DNA of 19,598 bases, taken from an uncultured Clostridia bacterium. GTDB taxonomy: Bacteria > Bacillota > Clostridia > TANB77 > CAG-508. Made by a program: the position numbers and the translations under genes. Positions 9,020 through 16,719 of the stretch are shown piece by piece. Position 1 is the first letter of the stretch. Each line of letters starts with the position of its first letter. A model generated the notes under the pieces. The model was given only the letters and a program-made list of their open reading frames with translations, ran no database searches and was not told the DNA's origin. The DNA lies in contig CAKPJM010000024.1 in NCBI GenBank assembly GCA_934162625.1, positions 1-19,598 on the forward strand, given 5' to 3'.

Positions 9020-9487
9020 TTATTTTTCTGTATATAAACTATATGTAATATATACTTTTTTTCCACCTGATGATAATGTAATTTCTGAAAATTCCTCTTT
9101 AAATTTTTTGTCCTTATAATCATTAAGCTTGTCACTTATAAATTTGCCTAAATTTTCTTCTCTTTCTTCTTGAGTATTTATTGTTTTTCCAATTAAATTG
9201 GTTTCATAGCCAAGGTCAAAATAATAAGTACCACTGTCTAAGTTAACAGTAACAGCAAGAGATTCTGTGTCATATCTATATAATGTTGCTACTATATCTG
9301 AAACATTAACTTCTCTATTTGATTCTTTGCTGTCATAATGACTATAGAAATTAGTTTTATCACTATAGTATAGCACTACATCTGCAGTAGACCTTACTTT
9401 GGAAATCATTACAAATATTATTGTGATTGCAATTATAAATACTAGAACTGCAAATGCCGTTTTTAAAGCATCAGCTGCATTTTCCAT
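9020..9487 (-). CDS. Pilin-like membrane-anchored protein (155 aa)
   Basis: The N-terminus MENAADALKTAFAVLVFIIAITIIFVMIS places a short polar leader before a hydrophobic helix (about residues 9-30), as in Flp/TadE-like pilins. The MENA start is shared with four neighbouring genes, which marks a paralogous set. The C-terminal 120 residues are hydrophilic and strand-rich (LAVTVNLDSGTYYFDLGYE), presumably extracellular. The ATG has a GAAAGGAAA site upstream that overlaps the stop of the preceding recoded pilin gene, indicating translational coupling within the operon. It has no in-frame CGG. The exact pilin class is uncertain; no classical GFxxxE type IV cleavage motif is present. Confidence 0.78.
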   Translation of the reverse strand: MENAADALKTAFAVLVFIIAITIIFVMISKVRSTADVVLYYSDKTNFYSHYDSKESNREVNVSDIVATLYRYDTESLAVTVNLDSGTYYFDLGYETNLIGKTINTQEEREENLGKFISDKLNDYKDKKFKEEFSEITLSSGGKKVYITYSLYTEK

Positions 9488-9499
9488 ATTTTTTCCTTT

Positions 9500-9875
9500 C
9501 TAGCTTTCACTATTTGAAGTTATACTTATACTAGTTACCTTTCCTTCATTATCACGTGCAGTTACTGAAACAGTATAGTCTTTGTAAGGATTAATATTTG
9601 TTATAACACCTGTTAAAGTAGGTCCATTACCGATTTCTAGCTTTATATGTAGCAACAAAATTTATTAAATTTGTAACTTCTGATCCTTTAACTCTGTTAC
9701 CACAATATTTAGTGAATTGGTTATTATAGGTTTCTATTTCCATCAAATTTCCGGCTTCTATTCCGCCTTCTCTAACTCCTTTTGTGGAGTTAAATACTAT
9801 AATACCTGCACTTATTATTAATATAGCAATTAAAATAGCTCCTGCCATAATTAAAGCTTTTGTTGCATTCTCCAT
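9500..9875 (-). CDS. Pilin-like protein with a recoded C-terminal extension (124 aa)
   Basis: The product starts MENATKALIMAGAILIAILIISAGIIVF, the shared MENA-type anchor. Conventional reading ends at residue 82 with AAT CGG TAA. Dropping the C of CGG removes the stop and adds 43 residues (82-124) ending at TAG 9500-9502, immediately before the ribosome binding site of the next gene. The added segment, with NPYKDYTVSVTARDNEGKV, looks like the end of a fibronectin-III-like or similar beta-sandwich strand pair, so it is protein-like. An ACGGAGGAT site precedes the start with a somewhat long spacing (12 nt). The paralogue at 10743-11156 is of similar length, which supports the extended form. The pilus role is inferred from the anchor and operon. 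Confidence 0.82.
9630..9632 (-). other. CGG +1 frameshift site in a pilin-like gene (CGG followed by stop)
   Basis: Context AGA AAT CGG TAA. The zero frame terminates on the very next codon. The shifted frame reads GGT AAT GGA CCT ACT and remains open for 43 residues to a stop just before the next gene's ribosome binding site. Confidence 0.85.
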
Positions 9876-9911
9876 AAATTACATTATCCTCCGTTTTAAT
9901 TTTAACTTAAT

Positions 9912-10100
9912 CTATAAGCCTAAAGAACTTTTCATACTGTTTAATTCTTTGTTGGCAGCTTGATCCATTACATTAGTTGTATCTGATGCTTTACCTGTTG
10001 TGCTTTTAGATGCATTAAACATAACAATTCCTAAGCTTATTAATAATATTGAAATCAATATAGCTCCTGCTATAATTAAAGCTTTTGATGCATTCTCCAT
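9912..10100 (-). CDS. Short Flp-like pilin (62 aa)
   Basis: At 62 residues this is the size of a Flp-type major pilin. It starts MENASKALIIAGAILISILLISLGIVMFN: a very short polar N-terminus, then about 20 hydrophobic residues forming the filament helix, then a brief hydrophilic tail. Being the smallest and simplest of the MENA-type set, it is the best candidate for the major subunit, with the longer paralogues as minor or decorated subunits. A strong AAAGGAGG site precedes the ATG. It has no CGG codon. The leader cleavage site is not obvious, and no prepilin peptidase gene is in the window. The assignment is by size, topology and Tad-operon context. Confidence 0.82.
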   Translation of the reverse strand: MENASKALIIAGAILISILLISLGIVMFNASKSTTGKASDTTNVMDQAANKELNSMKSSLGL

Positions 10101-10175
10101 AATTTTTTCCTCCTTTGAATTTTTTATTTATTTTATCTTTAGAATGTTTTTATTCTAAAATGTTGATAACATATT

Positions 10176-10205
10176 TTCGGGCGGGTACGGAGCCCCGCCC
10201 CTACA
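10176..10205 (-). repeat. GC-rich palindrome (dispersed repeat-like)
   Basis: The stem GGGCGGG/CCCGCCC lies in an AT-rich intergenic gap. On the minus strand it reads TAGGGGCGGGGC...CCCGCCCGAAA. The window's right end carries a similar element (19569-19597), with matching TAGGGGC start and GCCCGAAA end. Confidence 0.6.
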
Positions 10206-10215
10206 TTATTTTATA

Positions 10216-10647
10216 TTATTCTAATTCTTCGAATACCATTTTTGATATTTTATTTGTATCTTTGTGATATTCAATTTTTGTACATTTGAATTTTATTTGA
10301 TTAAAATTTTGTACAAAGTTTGTTATTTGATTATTGTATATTTCTTCCATTGGATATGTTTTATCTATTGTTGTCATTTTTAAATCTATTTTTATACTGT
10401 TCTGATTATTATCTATATAATATTTTTTTTCATCTTTTGCCACATTATTTTTTTCATTTTGGTCTATTACTTTGTTTATTAATGTTGCAACTTCTGTTCC
10501 TAAAACTTCTTTATTTAGATATTTTTCGTACTCTAAATTGTATGTATTTATTTCTTTTTTTTCTGTTTGAATATTAATTATTGTTCCTGAGACTATACAT
10601 ATTACAATAAAGATTATTGCAAGTATTATTAAAAGTGATTCCTTCAT
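10216..10647 (-). CDS. Membrane-anchored pilus-operon protein (143 aa)
   Basis: The N-terminus MKESLLIILAIIFIVICIVSGTIINIQ is a single hydrophobic helix (residues 4-24) followed by a charged, lysine- and asparagine-rich domain. It lacks the MENA start of its neighbours, but its ectodomain shares a theme with the 197-aa paralogue: a stretch of the type EYEKYLNKEVLGTEVATLINK, which resembles QYEAYNKKKMYGTDIITVTNK there, and a C-terminal (F)KCTxxxY...ISKMVFEELE segment similar to FKCTGVTYSSSGKINKMSFEE. It is thus a divergent member of the same pilin-like family. GGAG lies 13 nt upstream of the ATG. There is no in-frame CGG. It is probably a minor subunit; the function is inferred from similarity and context. 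Confidence 0.75.
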   Translation of the reverse strand: MKESLLIILAIIFIVICIVSGTIINIQTEKKEINTYNLEYEKYLNKEVLGTEVATLINKVIDQNEKNNVAKDEKKYYIDNNQNSIKIDLKMTTIDKTYPMEEIYNNQITNFVQNFNQIKFKCTKIEYHKDTNKISKMVFEELE

Positions 10648-10742
10648 TTTATTAAAGTTTCTCCTTCTTTTATTATAATATTTTTTACTACATTATGCAA
10701 CATTTTTTGTAAGTTTTTTGCCTTCTAAATTATACCATTTTG

Positions 10743-11156
10743 TTAATGTCTCTTTTGGAATTTTATTTTTTCGACTCTCCCATCGTTTCCATACGCAATG
10801 TCTTCACATACAAAATATGTTATTTCACCATTATCTTTTACTGAATATTTTTTCATAAATTCTACATCTTCCATTGTTTTATCTGGATATTCAACCATTA
10901 CATTTGTTTCCCTCTGTTTATTATAATCAGCAGTAAATTTTTTTAAAGTTATTATTTCTTGTGCTGTTATATCAGTTCTACCTTTGAACTTTGTAAAGTT
11001 AGTATTAAATTTATTAATTTCTTTATTTTGTTGTACTTGTCCATAACTTTCGCTAACTTTGGAATAATTAACAAATAGATATACTCCTACACTTAATACT
11101 ATTATAGCTATTAATATTCCTCCTGCAATTATTAATGCTTGAGATGCATTTTCCAT
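10743..11156 (-). CDS. Pilin-like protein of the MENA family (137 aa)
   Basis: It begins MENASQALIIAGGILIAIIVLSVGVYLFVN, nearly identical in its first 17 residues to the adjacent pilins, so the anchor is conserved while the ectodomain diverges. The middle contains NKFNTNFTKFKGRTDITAQEIITLKKF, matching the arrangement in the 124-aa paralogue (NQFTKYCGNRVKGSEVTNLINF). The C-terminus continues with strand-like segments. An AAAGGAGAAAG site precedes the ATG. It has no in-frame CGG and reads through normally. It is expected at the cell surface or in the pilus as a minor subunit. Confidence 0.8.
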   Translation of the reverse strand: MENASQALIIAGGILIAIIVLSVGVYLFVNYSKVSESYGQVQQNKEINKFNTNFTKFKGRTDITAQEIITLKKFTADYNKQRETNVMVEYPDKTMEDVEFMKKYSVKDNGEITYFVCEDIAYGNDGRVEKIKFQKRH

Positions 11157-11195
11157 ACCTTTCTCCTTTATGTTGACTTGGTTTTGTAACTAATA

Positions 11196-11789
11196 TTATT
11201 TATCAGAAAAATTTGTTATTTCTTCAAAAGACATTTTATTTATTTTTCCACTGCTACTGTATGTAACACCTGTACACTTAAATGTTGAATTTTTAAAAAC
11301 TGTTAAAGCGCTATATGTGTTTGTTATAACAGTATCACTTTTTTTTACTCCTAATATATCATTAACTGGTTGGTTAAAAAATGTCTTTAATTTCTCATTA
11401 GAGTATGTTTCTTCGGGTTCAATCCTTAATTCACTAGGCTTTCGTTCTTTTGCAGAAGTAACCTTCCCATTACCATTAGTAGTCAAAGTTTCTATTACAG
11501 TTTCATAAGTACTATGTACTACTAATTCAATTTCTATTTTCTCTGCTTCTTTTTTATTATATTCAATTGCTTTATTTGTAACCGTTATTATATCTGTGCC
11601 ATACATTTTCTTTTTATTATACGCTTCATATTGTCTGTTAAATGCTGCTATTTCTTCTGTTGCCTTTTTTTCTTCTTGAGCTTGTACCATTCTAGATGTT
11701 GATGTAGACACATATACAATTAAAGATAATATCATTAGGGCAAGTAGTATGCTACCTGCAATAAGTAAAGCTTTTGATGCATTTTCCAT
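11196..11789 (-). CDS. Pilin-like protein of the MENA family (197 aa)
   Basis: The largest of the small MENA-type set starts MENASKALLIAGSILLALMILSLIVYVS and then has a helix with many Glu and Lys (AQEEKKATEEIAAFNRQYEAY), plausibly the extended N-terminal coiled segment seen in pilins. The C-terminal domain is beta-rich with a single Cys (FKCTGVTY). It is the first gene after the assembly platform protein, 21 nt downstream, and has an AAAGGAGAG ribosome binding site. There is no CGG in frame. The role as a minor pilin is inferred. Confidence 0.8.
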   Translation of the reverse strand: MENASKALLIAGSILLALMILSLIVYVSTSTSRMVQAQEEKKATEEIAAFNRQYEAYNKKKMYGTDIITVTNKAIEYNKKEAEKIEIELVVHSTYETVIETLTTNGNGKVTSAKERKPSELRIEPEETYSNEKLKTFFNQPVNDILGVKKSDTVITNTYSALTVFKNSTFKCTGVTYSSSGKINKMSFEEITNFSDK

Positions 11790-11810
11790 AGATTCTCTCC
11801 TTTATTTATA

Positions 11811-13887
11811 CTAAGACATTGTAGAAAGTGTAGACATTGAACTTGACATACTAAATAATCCTATAACTACTAATGGTACAATTAGATAACCTACAAAAAG
11901 TAGTACTAATGGTGCAAAGCCTATTGCTTTCCCTATCATTCCTTTTCTTTTTATTAATCTTTCGTTAGATTCTTTTCTTTTTGCTTGATAATATTCTCTT
12001 TCGTTATCTAGTTCATCAAATGCTTCTTTAATTGGTATTTTTTCTACTGCTGATTGTAGGCCTTCTATTATTCTAATCATTTGTTCAAAGTTTACTTCAT
12101 TCTTTAATTCTTCTAATGCTTCCCAAGCTCCTGCTTCATAGTTGTTAACACATTTTGAAATTGGTTCTCTAAATATATTAGAATATCTTTCTAGCCATTC
12201 TAATATCATTTCTACGTTTACCCTTTCAATTTTCATAAGCATTAAGATTATTGTTTGGAATTGCATAACTTCGTTTTCTATTTCTAGTTTTCTTAATATT
12301 TTTTGGAACATAAGCATCCATTTTGGTGCCATATATCCACCTAATGCAAATACGCATGCAAGTAGCCATTCAAACCATTTTAAGTATTCTTTATTTACTA
12401 CTTTTAATTTTTCGTTTATTCTTTCTGCTCCGTGTTTTTAACTCTTCTTCTGTTGCATCTCTATAATATTCAGAATGCTTCAGTTCCATTTTTACTTGTT
12501 CTTCTGTTAGTTTTTGTCCTTTCAATTTGTCTAGAAAGTAATTATCTTGTGCTGTTAAACTCATTGCAGCTGTATAATCTGCTTCTGATAATTCACCTAG
12601 CACATCATATTGCGTTGTTGGATTTTCGTATATATAGTCTATTGCTACATTATGTACCTGTCCAAATATCATTAAAGAAATTATAAAGACCGCTATACTA
12701 CATAAAATCCTATTTATATATAAGGTTTCTAATTTCTGCTTTGATGCTGCATCTTTCAGCAGGTTTGTATCTTTTCTATATTCTTTTGTTTTTTCTTTTG
12801 GTATAAATAAATCTACCACTTTTTTTACTATTGGATTTTTGTATAATTTCATTTGCCAAACTTTATTTGGGTCTACATATTCTCCTTTTATTGAGCCATT
12901 ATCTTTTAATTTTCTTGTTAAAAGGTAGCATATGAATGTTATTACTACTAATAGAATTTGTGCAATAAATCCTAACTTTCCATCATAGAATTTAGATGTG
13001 AAAGAGAAGTTTGATACTGCCCAATTTCTAAGTGGTTGCATAGCTAGTACTGGTACTATTGCTATTACAGATAAACTTTGGAAAACATAATCCAATTTTT
13101 CTCTTTTTAATATTTCTAGTTGCATCTCTTCTGTTATGTTGTTTAAGTTCTTTAAGTACAAGGATGCTCCATTGCTATCTGTTCTATCTCCAAACTCCCT
13201 TGTTAAGTATGATATTCCTGCAAATTCTTTTAAATAACTATTTGGAGCTACATCATAGTATTTTTCTAGTTCTGTTTCTGGATCATCAGATATTAGTATT
13301 TCATATATTTTTTCTCCTTGCCTTGAAACTTCTAGTTGATCCTTTTGTGAGACTTCATATATTGCTTCTTCTACCATGTTGTATTCGTGATATGCATGTC
13401 TTATTTCTGCAAAAAATTCTATTTGTTGTTTTAATAGCTTGGTGTCTAATTTGTCTACCATTCCACTCATTATTGTTTCTATTAAGAATACTTCAAATAA
13501 TAATAGTATTGATAACAATAACGTGTTGCTATGTGCAAATATTACTACAAATATTGTTAATATTGCTACTAATATAATTGCTTTTGTAATTATTGCCGCT
13601 GTCTGTCTTCTTGTCAAATATTCATCATCTATGTTTATTATTTCTAGTTTCCTTCTTACTTTATTTACGTATCTTTTTAAAAATGGTACTCTTATTAAAT
13701 AAATGTATATTTTTTGGTATAAAACATCTGAGGTGTATTTTTTTTCTTTTGTTCCTTCTTTCAGCTGTTTTATATGCTTTATGTCTGATTTATTTAATAC
13801 TTGTCTCATTATAAGGTATGCTACTATTGTAAATACAAATAATCCACCACTTATTCCCATTATTAAAAATAATGTTTGGTTAGACAT
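11811..13887 (-). CDS. TadB-TadC-like pilus assembly platform protein, recoded at one CGG codon (691 aa)
   Basis: The zero frame ends at 12391, and a second open frame (from 11811) continues it. Skipping the C of CGG at 12430-12432 joins them through GAERINEKLKVVNKEYLKW without a gap. The protein has an N-terminal membrane segment (about 5-28), paired hydrophobic segments near 95-145, 265-290 and 305-330, another near 390-410, one just after the junction (WFEWLLACVFALGGY), and a C-terminal pair near 655-685. Two helical T2SSF-like cytoplasmic domains are visible: AEIRHAYHEYNMVEEAIYEV in the first half, and LMKIERVNVEMILEWLERYS with AFDELDNEREY in the second. This corresponds to TadB plus TadC in one chain. 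These proteins form the inner-membrane platform driven by TadA. The gene begins within a few bases of the tadA stop, with AAAGAGGTG as the ribosome binding site. The segment boundaries are estimates. Confidence 0.85.
12430..12432 (-). other. CGG +1 frameshift site in the platform gene
   Basis: Context AAA ACA CGG AGC. The zero frame gives a lysine-rich tail and stops at TAA 12391-12393. The shifted frame (Gly486) continues for 206 residues including the second T2SSF-like domain and the final membrane segments. No ribosome binding site suitable for independent initiation of the downstream part is seen at its first in-frame ATG (12332). Confidence 0.9.
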
Positions 13888-13893
13888 GGCTTT

Positions 13894-15859
13894 TTACACC
13901 TCTTTCTTTGGTCTTCCTCTTCTTTTTGATATTTCACCTTCTGCTACTGTAGCAGATACTGGAACTGCTTCTTCTTTTTGTTTTCCCCAGTTTCTTTCTA
14001 CAAATCTATCGAATTCTTCTATATCAGATTCATCCATGTTTATACGCATTTCTTTTAAGTTATGGTCTGATATTTTGTTTGTAATAACATATTCATCATT
14101 TCTATATTCCATTATATTTACATATTTATATAATTCTCTGTTTGTAACTTTAGTAAAGTAATGTGTTGCATTGTCTATAAATTTATCCATTTTTCCTTCT
14201 AAAGTTTTTTCTTTTCTATGATCATATGTATACTCATTTTTGTCTTCAACTGGTATACATTCTGTAACTCTTTCTATATAACGTCTACCTCTAAAGTCTT
14301 TTACTAAGTGAATATCAAAGTTTAATACTTGAACAACTTGTTCTTCTGCTGTTCTTTCGTCTTTAAATACTCCAGCTCTTAACATTGAGTTACGTAATGC
14401 TGTAACTAAGTCTGGGAATGTTTTAGCATGGTGAGTAAATAATGTAAATTTAGATGCAACCTGTGCTGATTGTATCATCCAAGATGCTACGGGGTCTGTT
14501 GCAACCTCACCAATTATATTAACACTACCATCAGTCTTCTTTTGAACGTCCAAACAATCTTGTCCAGATATTGTTTCTGTTTCACGCATTGACAATATGT
14601 TTCTTGTTGGATATATTTTTCTTAAGTGCAACTCGAACGCAGTTTCTGTAATACGAAGGTTCATTGTTTCGTATATATTTTCTATCATTGCCATAAGCAT
14701 TGTTGTTTTTCCGGCAACCTTGCTCACCAGTAAGTGATATTATTCTAGCTCCTTTTACTAAGAATTTTAGTAAATCTATTGCATTATCTTTTCCTGGTAC
14801 TGTAATTATTTGTTCTAGTGTTGCTCTTTTTACGTCGAACTTTCTTACAAAGAATGCCCATGTTTCTGACATTGATGGACGTACAACAACGACACGAGAT
14901 CCATCTTTCATTTCGTTTATTTTAAATCCGTTTGTATCAGATAATTGTCCTGGGTTGTTATATTTGTATATGTTTTGACATACTCTTTTTAATTCACTTT
15001 CTTTTCCAAATGAAAGGAATGCTAAACGTATTGATTTACCTTGGAACATTATCCAAATACTGTCACATGCTCTTGGGACCTTATGTTCTGTTATTTGGTT
15101 TAGGTAATCTCCATCTGTTTGTGCAACTTGGCTTAAGAAACTTTCTGGAAGACCAGATACACCACCAGAGATACCATCGATATTCATATCTCTAACTTCA
15201 TCAATACTACTATAGCCCTTATAATGTTGATATATTCTTTGTACTACTACATTTAACTTGTCTTGAAAATTTAATGTTATAGCTTCTTTTTCAAATATTT
15301 CATCTATTTCTTCTTTTGTTATTACATAACATGGTTTTGCTTCTCCTGCTATATATTTTAATGTAGCTAGGTTATATTTTTTTATTATTTGTGTTAAAGC
15401 TTCATATCCAAAGTCTTTTTTATATGTATATAATAATATATCAAATTTATCTTGAGAAGTAAGAAGTGATGGAATGTCAAATGGTATTGCTTTTGATATA
15501 TTTACTTCTGTAACTCCATACTCTTTAGATAACAAATCGAATATTAATTCTTTGACATATTTTTTATCATTAACATCTCCATAGGTACAACCTTTTAAAG
15601 CTCTTTTTAATTCGTATTTTTTGGCTTTTCTTCTTTTTAATTCTTCTTCTGAAAGGCCTATATCATAAAGATTTATTTTTGTAATTTCATCTAATCTTTT
15701 TTTAACGAATTCTTTCATTTTATCTATTGTGTATGTTTTGTCATCTATATCAATGCCCTCTTCTACTTCTGCATTTTTATTCTTTTCTATTTTGTACTTA
15801 ATCAACACTCCTACTAATATTAACACAACAAATGTAAATAAAATATTTGTAATAGTCAT
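13894..15859 (-). CDS. tadA: TadA/CpaF-type pilus assembly ATPase, recoded within Walker A (654 aa)
   Basis: Skipping the C of CGG at 14711-14713 fuses two open frames and regenerates the P-loop TGEQGCGKTT, with Gly383-Lys384-Thr385. Downstream are the Asp box/Walker B region (VNIIGEVATDP) and a His-box-like FTLFTHHAKT, in the order of secretion ATPases of the VirB11/CpaF class. The N-terminal domain includes SGVSGLPESFLSQVAQTDGD and DSIWIMFQGKSIRLAFLSFG. TadA is the hexameric cytoplasmic ATPase that powers Flp pilus assembly. Unusual features are an N-terminal hydrophobic segment (residues 5-22) and a basic RRGRPKKEV tail. The start has an AGGAGAGGAG site upstream, 18 nt after the CpaE-like gene. 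Without the shift the protein would lack lysine, Walker B and the His box. Pseudogenisation is the alternative, but the same lesion elsewhere argues against it. Confidence 0.9.
14711..14713 (-). other. CGG +1 frameshift site inside the tadA Walker A motif
   Basis: Context GGT TGC CGG AAA AAC. The zero frame reads GCRKNNNAYG and stops at 14582-14584. The shifted frame reads GCGKTTMLMAMIENIYE, a canonical P-loop. The Walker A consensus demands glycine at this position, which identifies the decoded residue as Gly independently of the reading-frame argument. Confidence 0.95.
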
Positions 15860-15877
15860 AGTATAAGAACTCCTCTC

Positions 15878-16708
15878 CTACATTCTCATTTGTAATTCTT
15901 TTAATCGTTCGACCATTTTTTCTGTAACTTCTTTTACTTCAGAAATAAACAAGGCATTTCTATCTTTTTCGTTTATTTTTCTAAATTTTATAAAGAAGTC
16001 TGCAACCTTTCCTTCGTTGCATGCTTCAAAAAATAGTGTATTGTATGGTATTGTAAATACTCCTCTTTTTTCTTTCATATACCTTGAAATATTTTTTTTA
16101 TTAAATTTAGAATGTTTATCATATCTTCCCAGCATAGGAATTAGTGCTTTATTTTTTAAAACTTCTTTTTCATTTCTTAATTCCATAAATTCATTTATTT
16201 TTCTTAAATTCTGAGGCAAGCACGCTACAACAAGATTTGATACTTCTAATAATGAATCCTTTATTTTTTCATCCAAGCTGCTATCTATATCTATAAATAC
16301 CAAGTCATAATATTTGCTTGCTATTCTTGCAATATCTTTAAATATTGTTTTGTGTATTTCATATTCTTCTGGTTCTACTTTTGTATCCATTAGTAGTTCT
16401 AGTCTATCTTTAAATACTATTTTTGTATAGTTTGTTACAATTTCCGGAGATGTTTTATTACTTAATATTGCTTTTGATAATCCACTAATATCATGTCCTA
16501 TATCTGTTTTCGCATTGTTGCTATTTATTAATTTAATTGTTTTATCTTCTTGCCAAAAGCAATCGTGATAAAAATAATCATTATATTTTGTATCTAGGAC
16601 TAGTATTTTATAATTATGGTTTATGCCTAAATATGTGGTTATAGCTGCTATAGCTGAACTTTTTCCTGTTTCTTCTTTTCCATTACTCCAAAATGATATA
16701 ATTGCCAT
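15878..16708 (-). CDS. CpaE/MinD-like ATPase of the pilus operon (276 aa)
   Basis: The N-terminus MAIISFWSNGKEETGKSSAI contains a deviant Walker A of the SIMIBI class (GKEETGKS, with a signature Lys11 and a P-loop Lys16). A Walker B-like strand YDLVFIDIDSS follows near residues 135-147. The overall order (P-loop, LVLDTKYND, Walker B, then LVVACLPQNLRKINEF) is that of MinD/CpaE proteins. CpaE/TadZ proteins localise Tad machines at the cell pole or membrane and may act on TadA. The gene overlaps no neighbour and sits between a second CpaE-like gene and tadA. An AAGGAGAGAA site precedes the ATG. It has no in-frame CGG. The family call is confident; the precise role is inferred. Confidence 0.85.
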   Translation of the reverse strand: MAIISFWSNGKEETGKSSAIAAITTYLGINHNYKILVLDTKYNDYFYHDCFWQEDKTIKLINSNNAKTDIGHDISGLSKAILSNKTSPEIVTNYTKIVFKDRLELLMDTKVEPEEYEIHKTIFKDIARIASKYYDLVFIDIDSSLDEKIKDSLLEVSNLVVACLPQNLRKINEFMELRNEKEVLKNKALIPMLGRYDKHSKFNKKNISRYMKEKRGVFTIPYNTLFFEACNEGKVADFFIKFRKINEKDRNALFISEVKEVTEKMVERLKELQMRM

Positions 16709-16719
16709 GTGTTCTCTCC

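Noticed and set aside
11811..12332. Separate small TadC-like gene starting at 12332
   Set aside because: No good ribosome binding site precedes that ATG, and the frame is open upstream to the CGG at 12430, coding a membrane segment continuous with the platform protein.
2818..14713. Oligo-A slippage or homopolymer sequencing errors as the cause of the frame breaks
   Set aside because: At first sight sites 5064, 3839 and 3038 could be repaired by removing one A from a nearby A-run, but the other sites have no homopolymer, whereas the CGG explanation covers all ten.
2818..14713. Simple triplet reassignment of CGG to another amino acid (Trp, Gln or Gly)
   Set aside because: A triplet reading keeps the zero frame, which runs into a stop at every site; the downstream homologous sequence is in the +1 frame.
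13894..14727. Separate gene starting at the ATG-like open frame at 14727 (MSKVAGKTTML...)
   Set aside because: It would begin in the middle of the P-loop of an ATPase whose upstream half is directly adjacent in another frame; the first residues are an out-of-frame readthrough of tadA. Joining at CGG gives a complete family-length protein.
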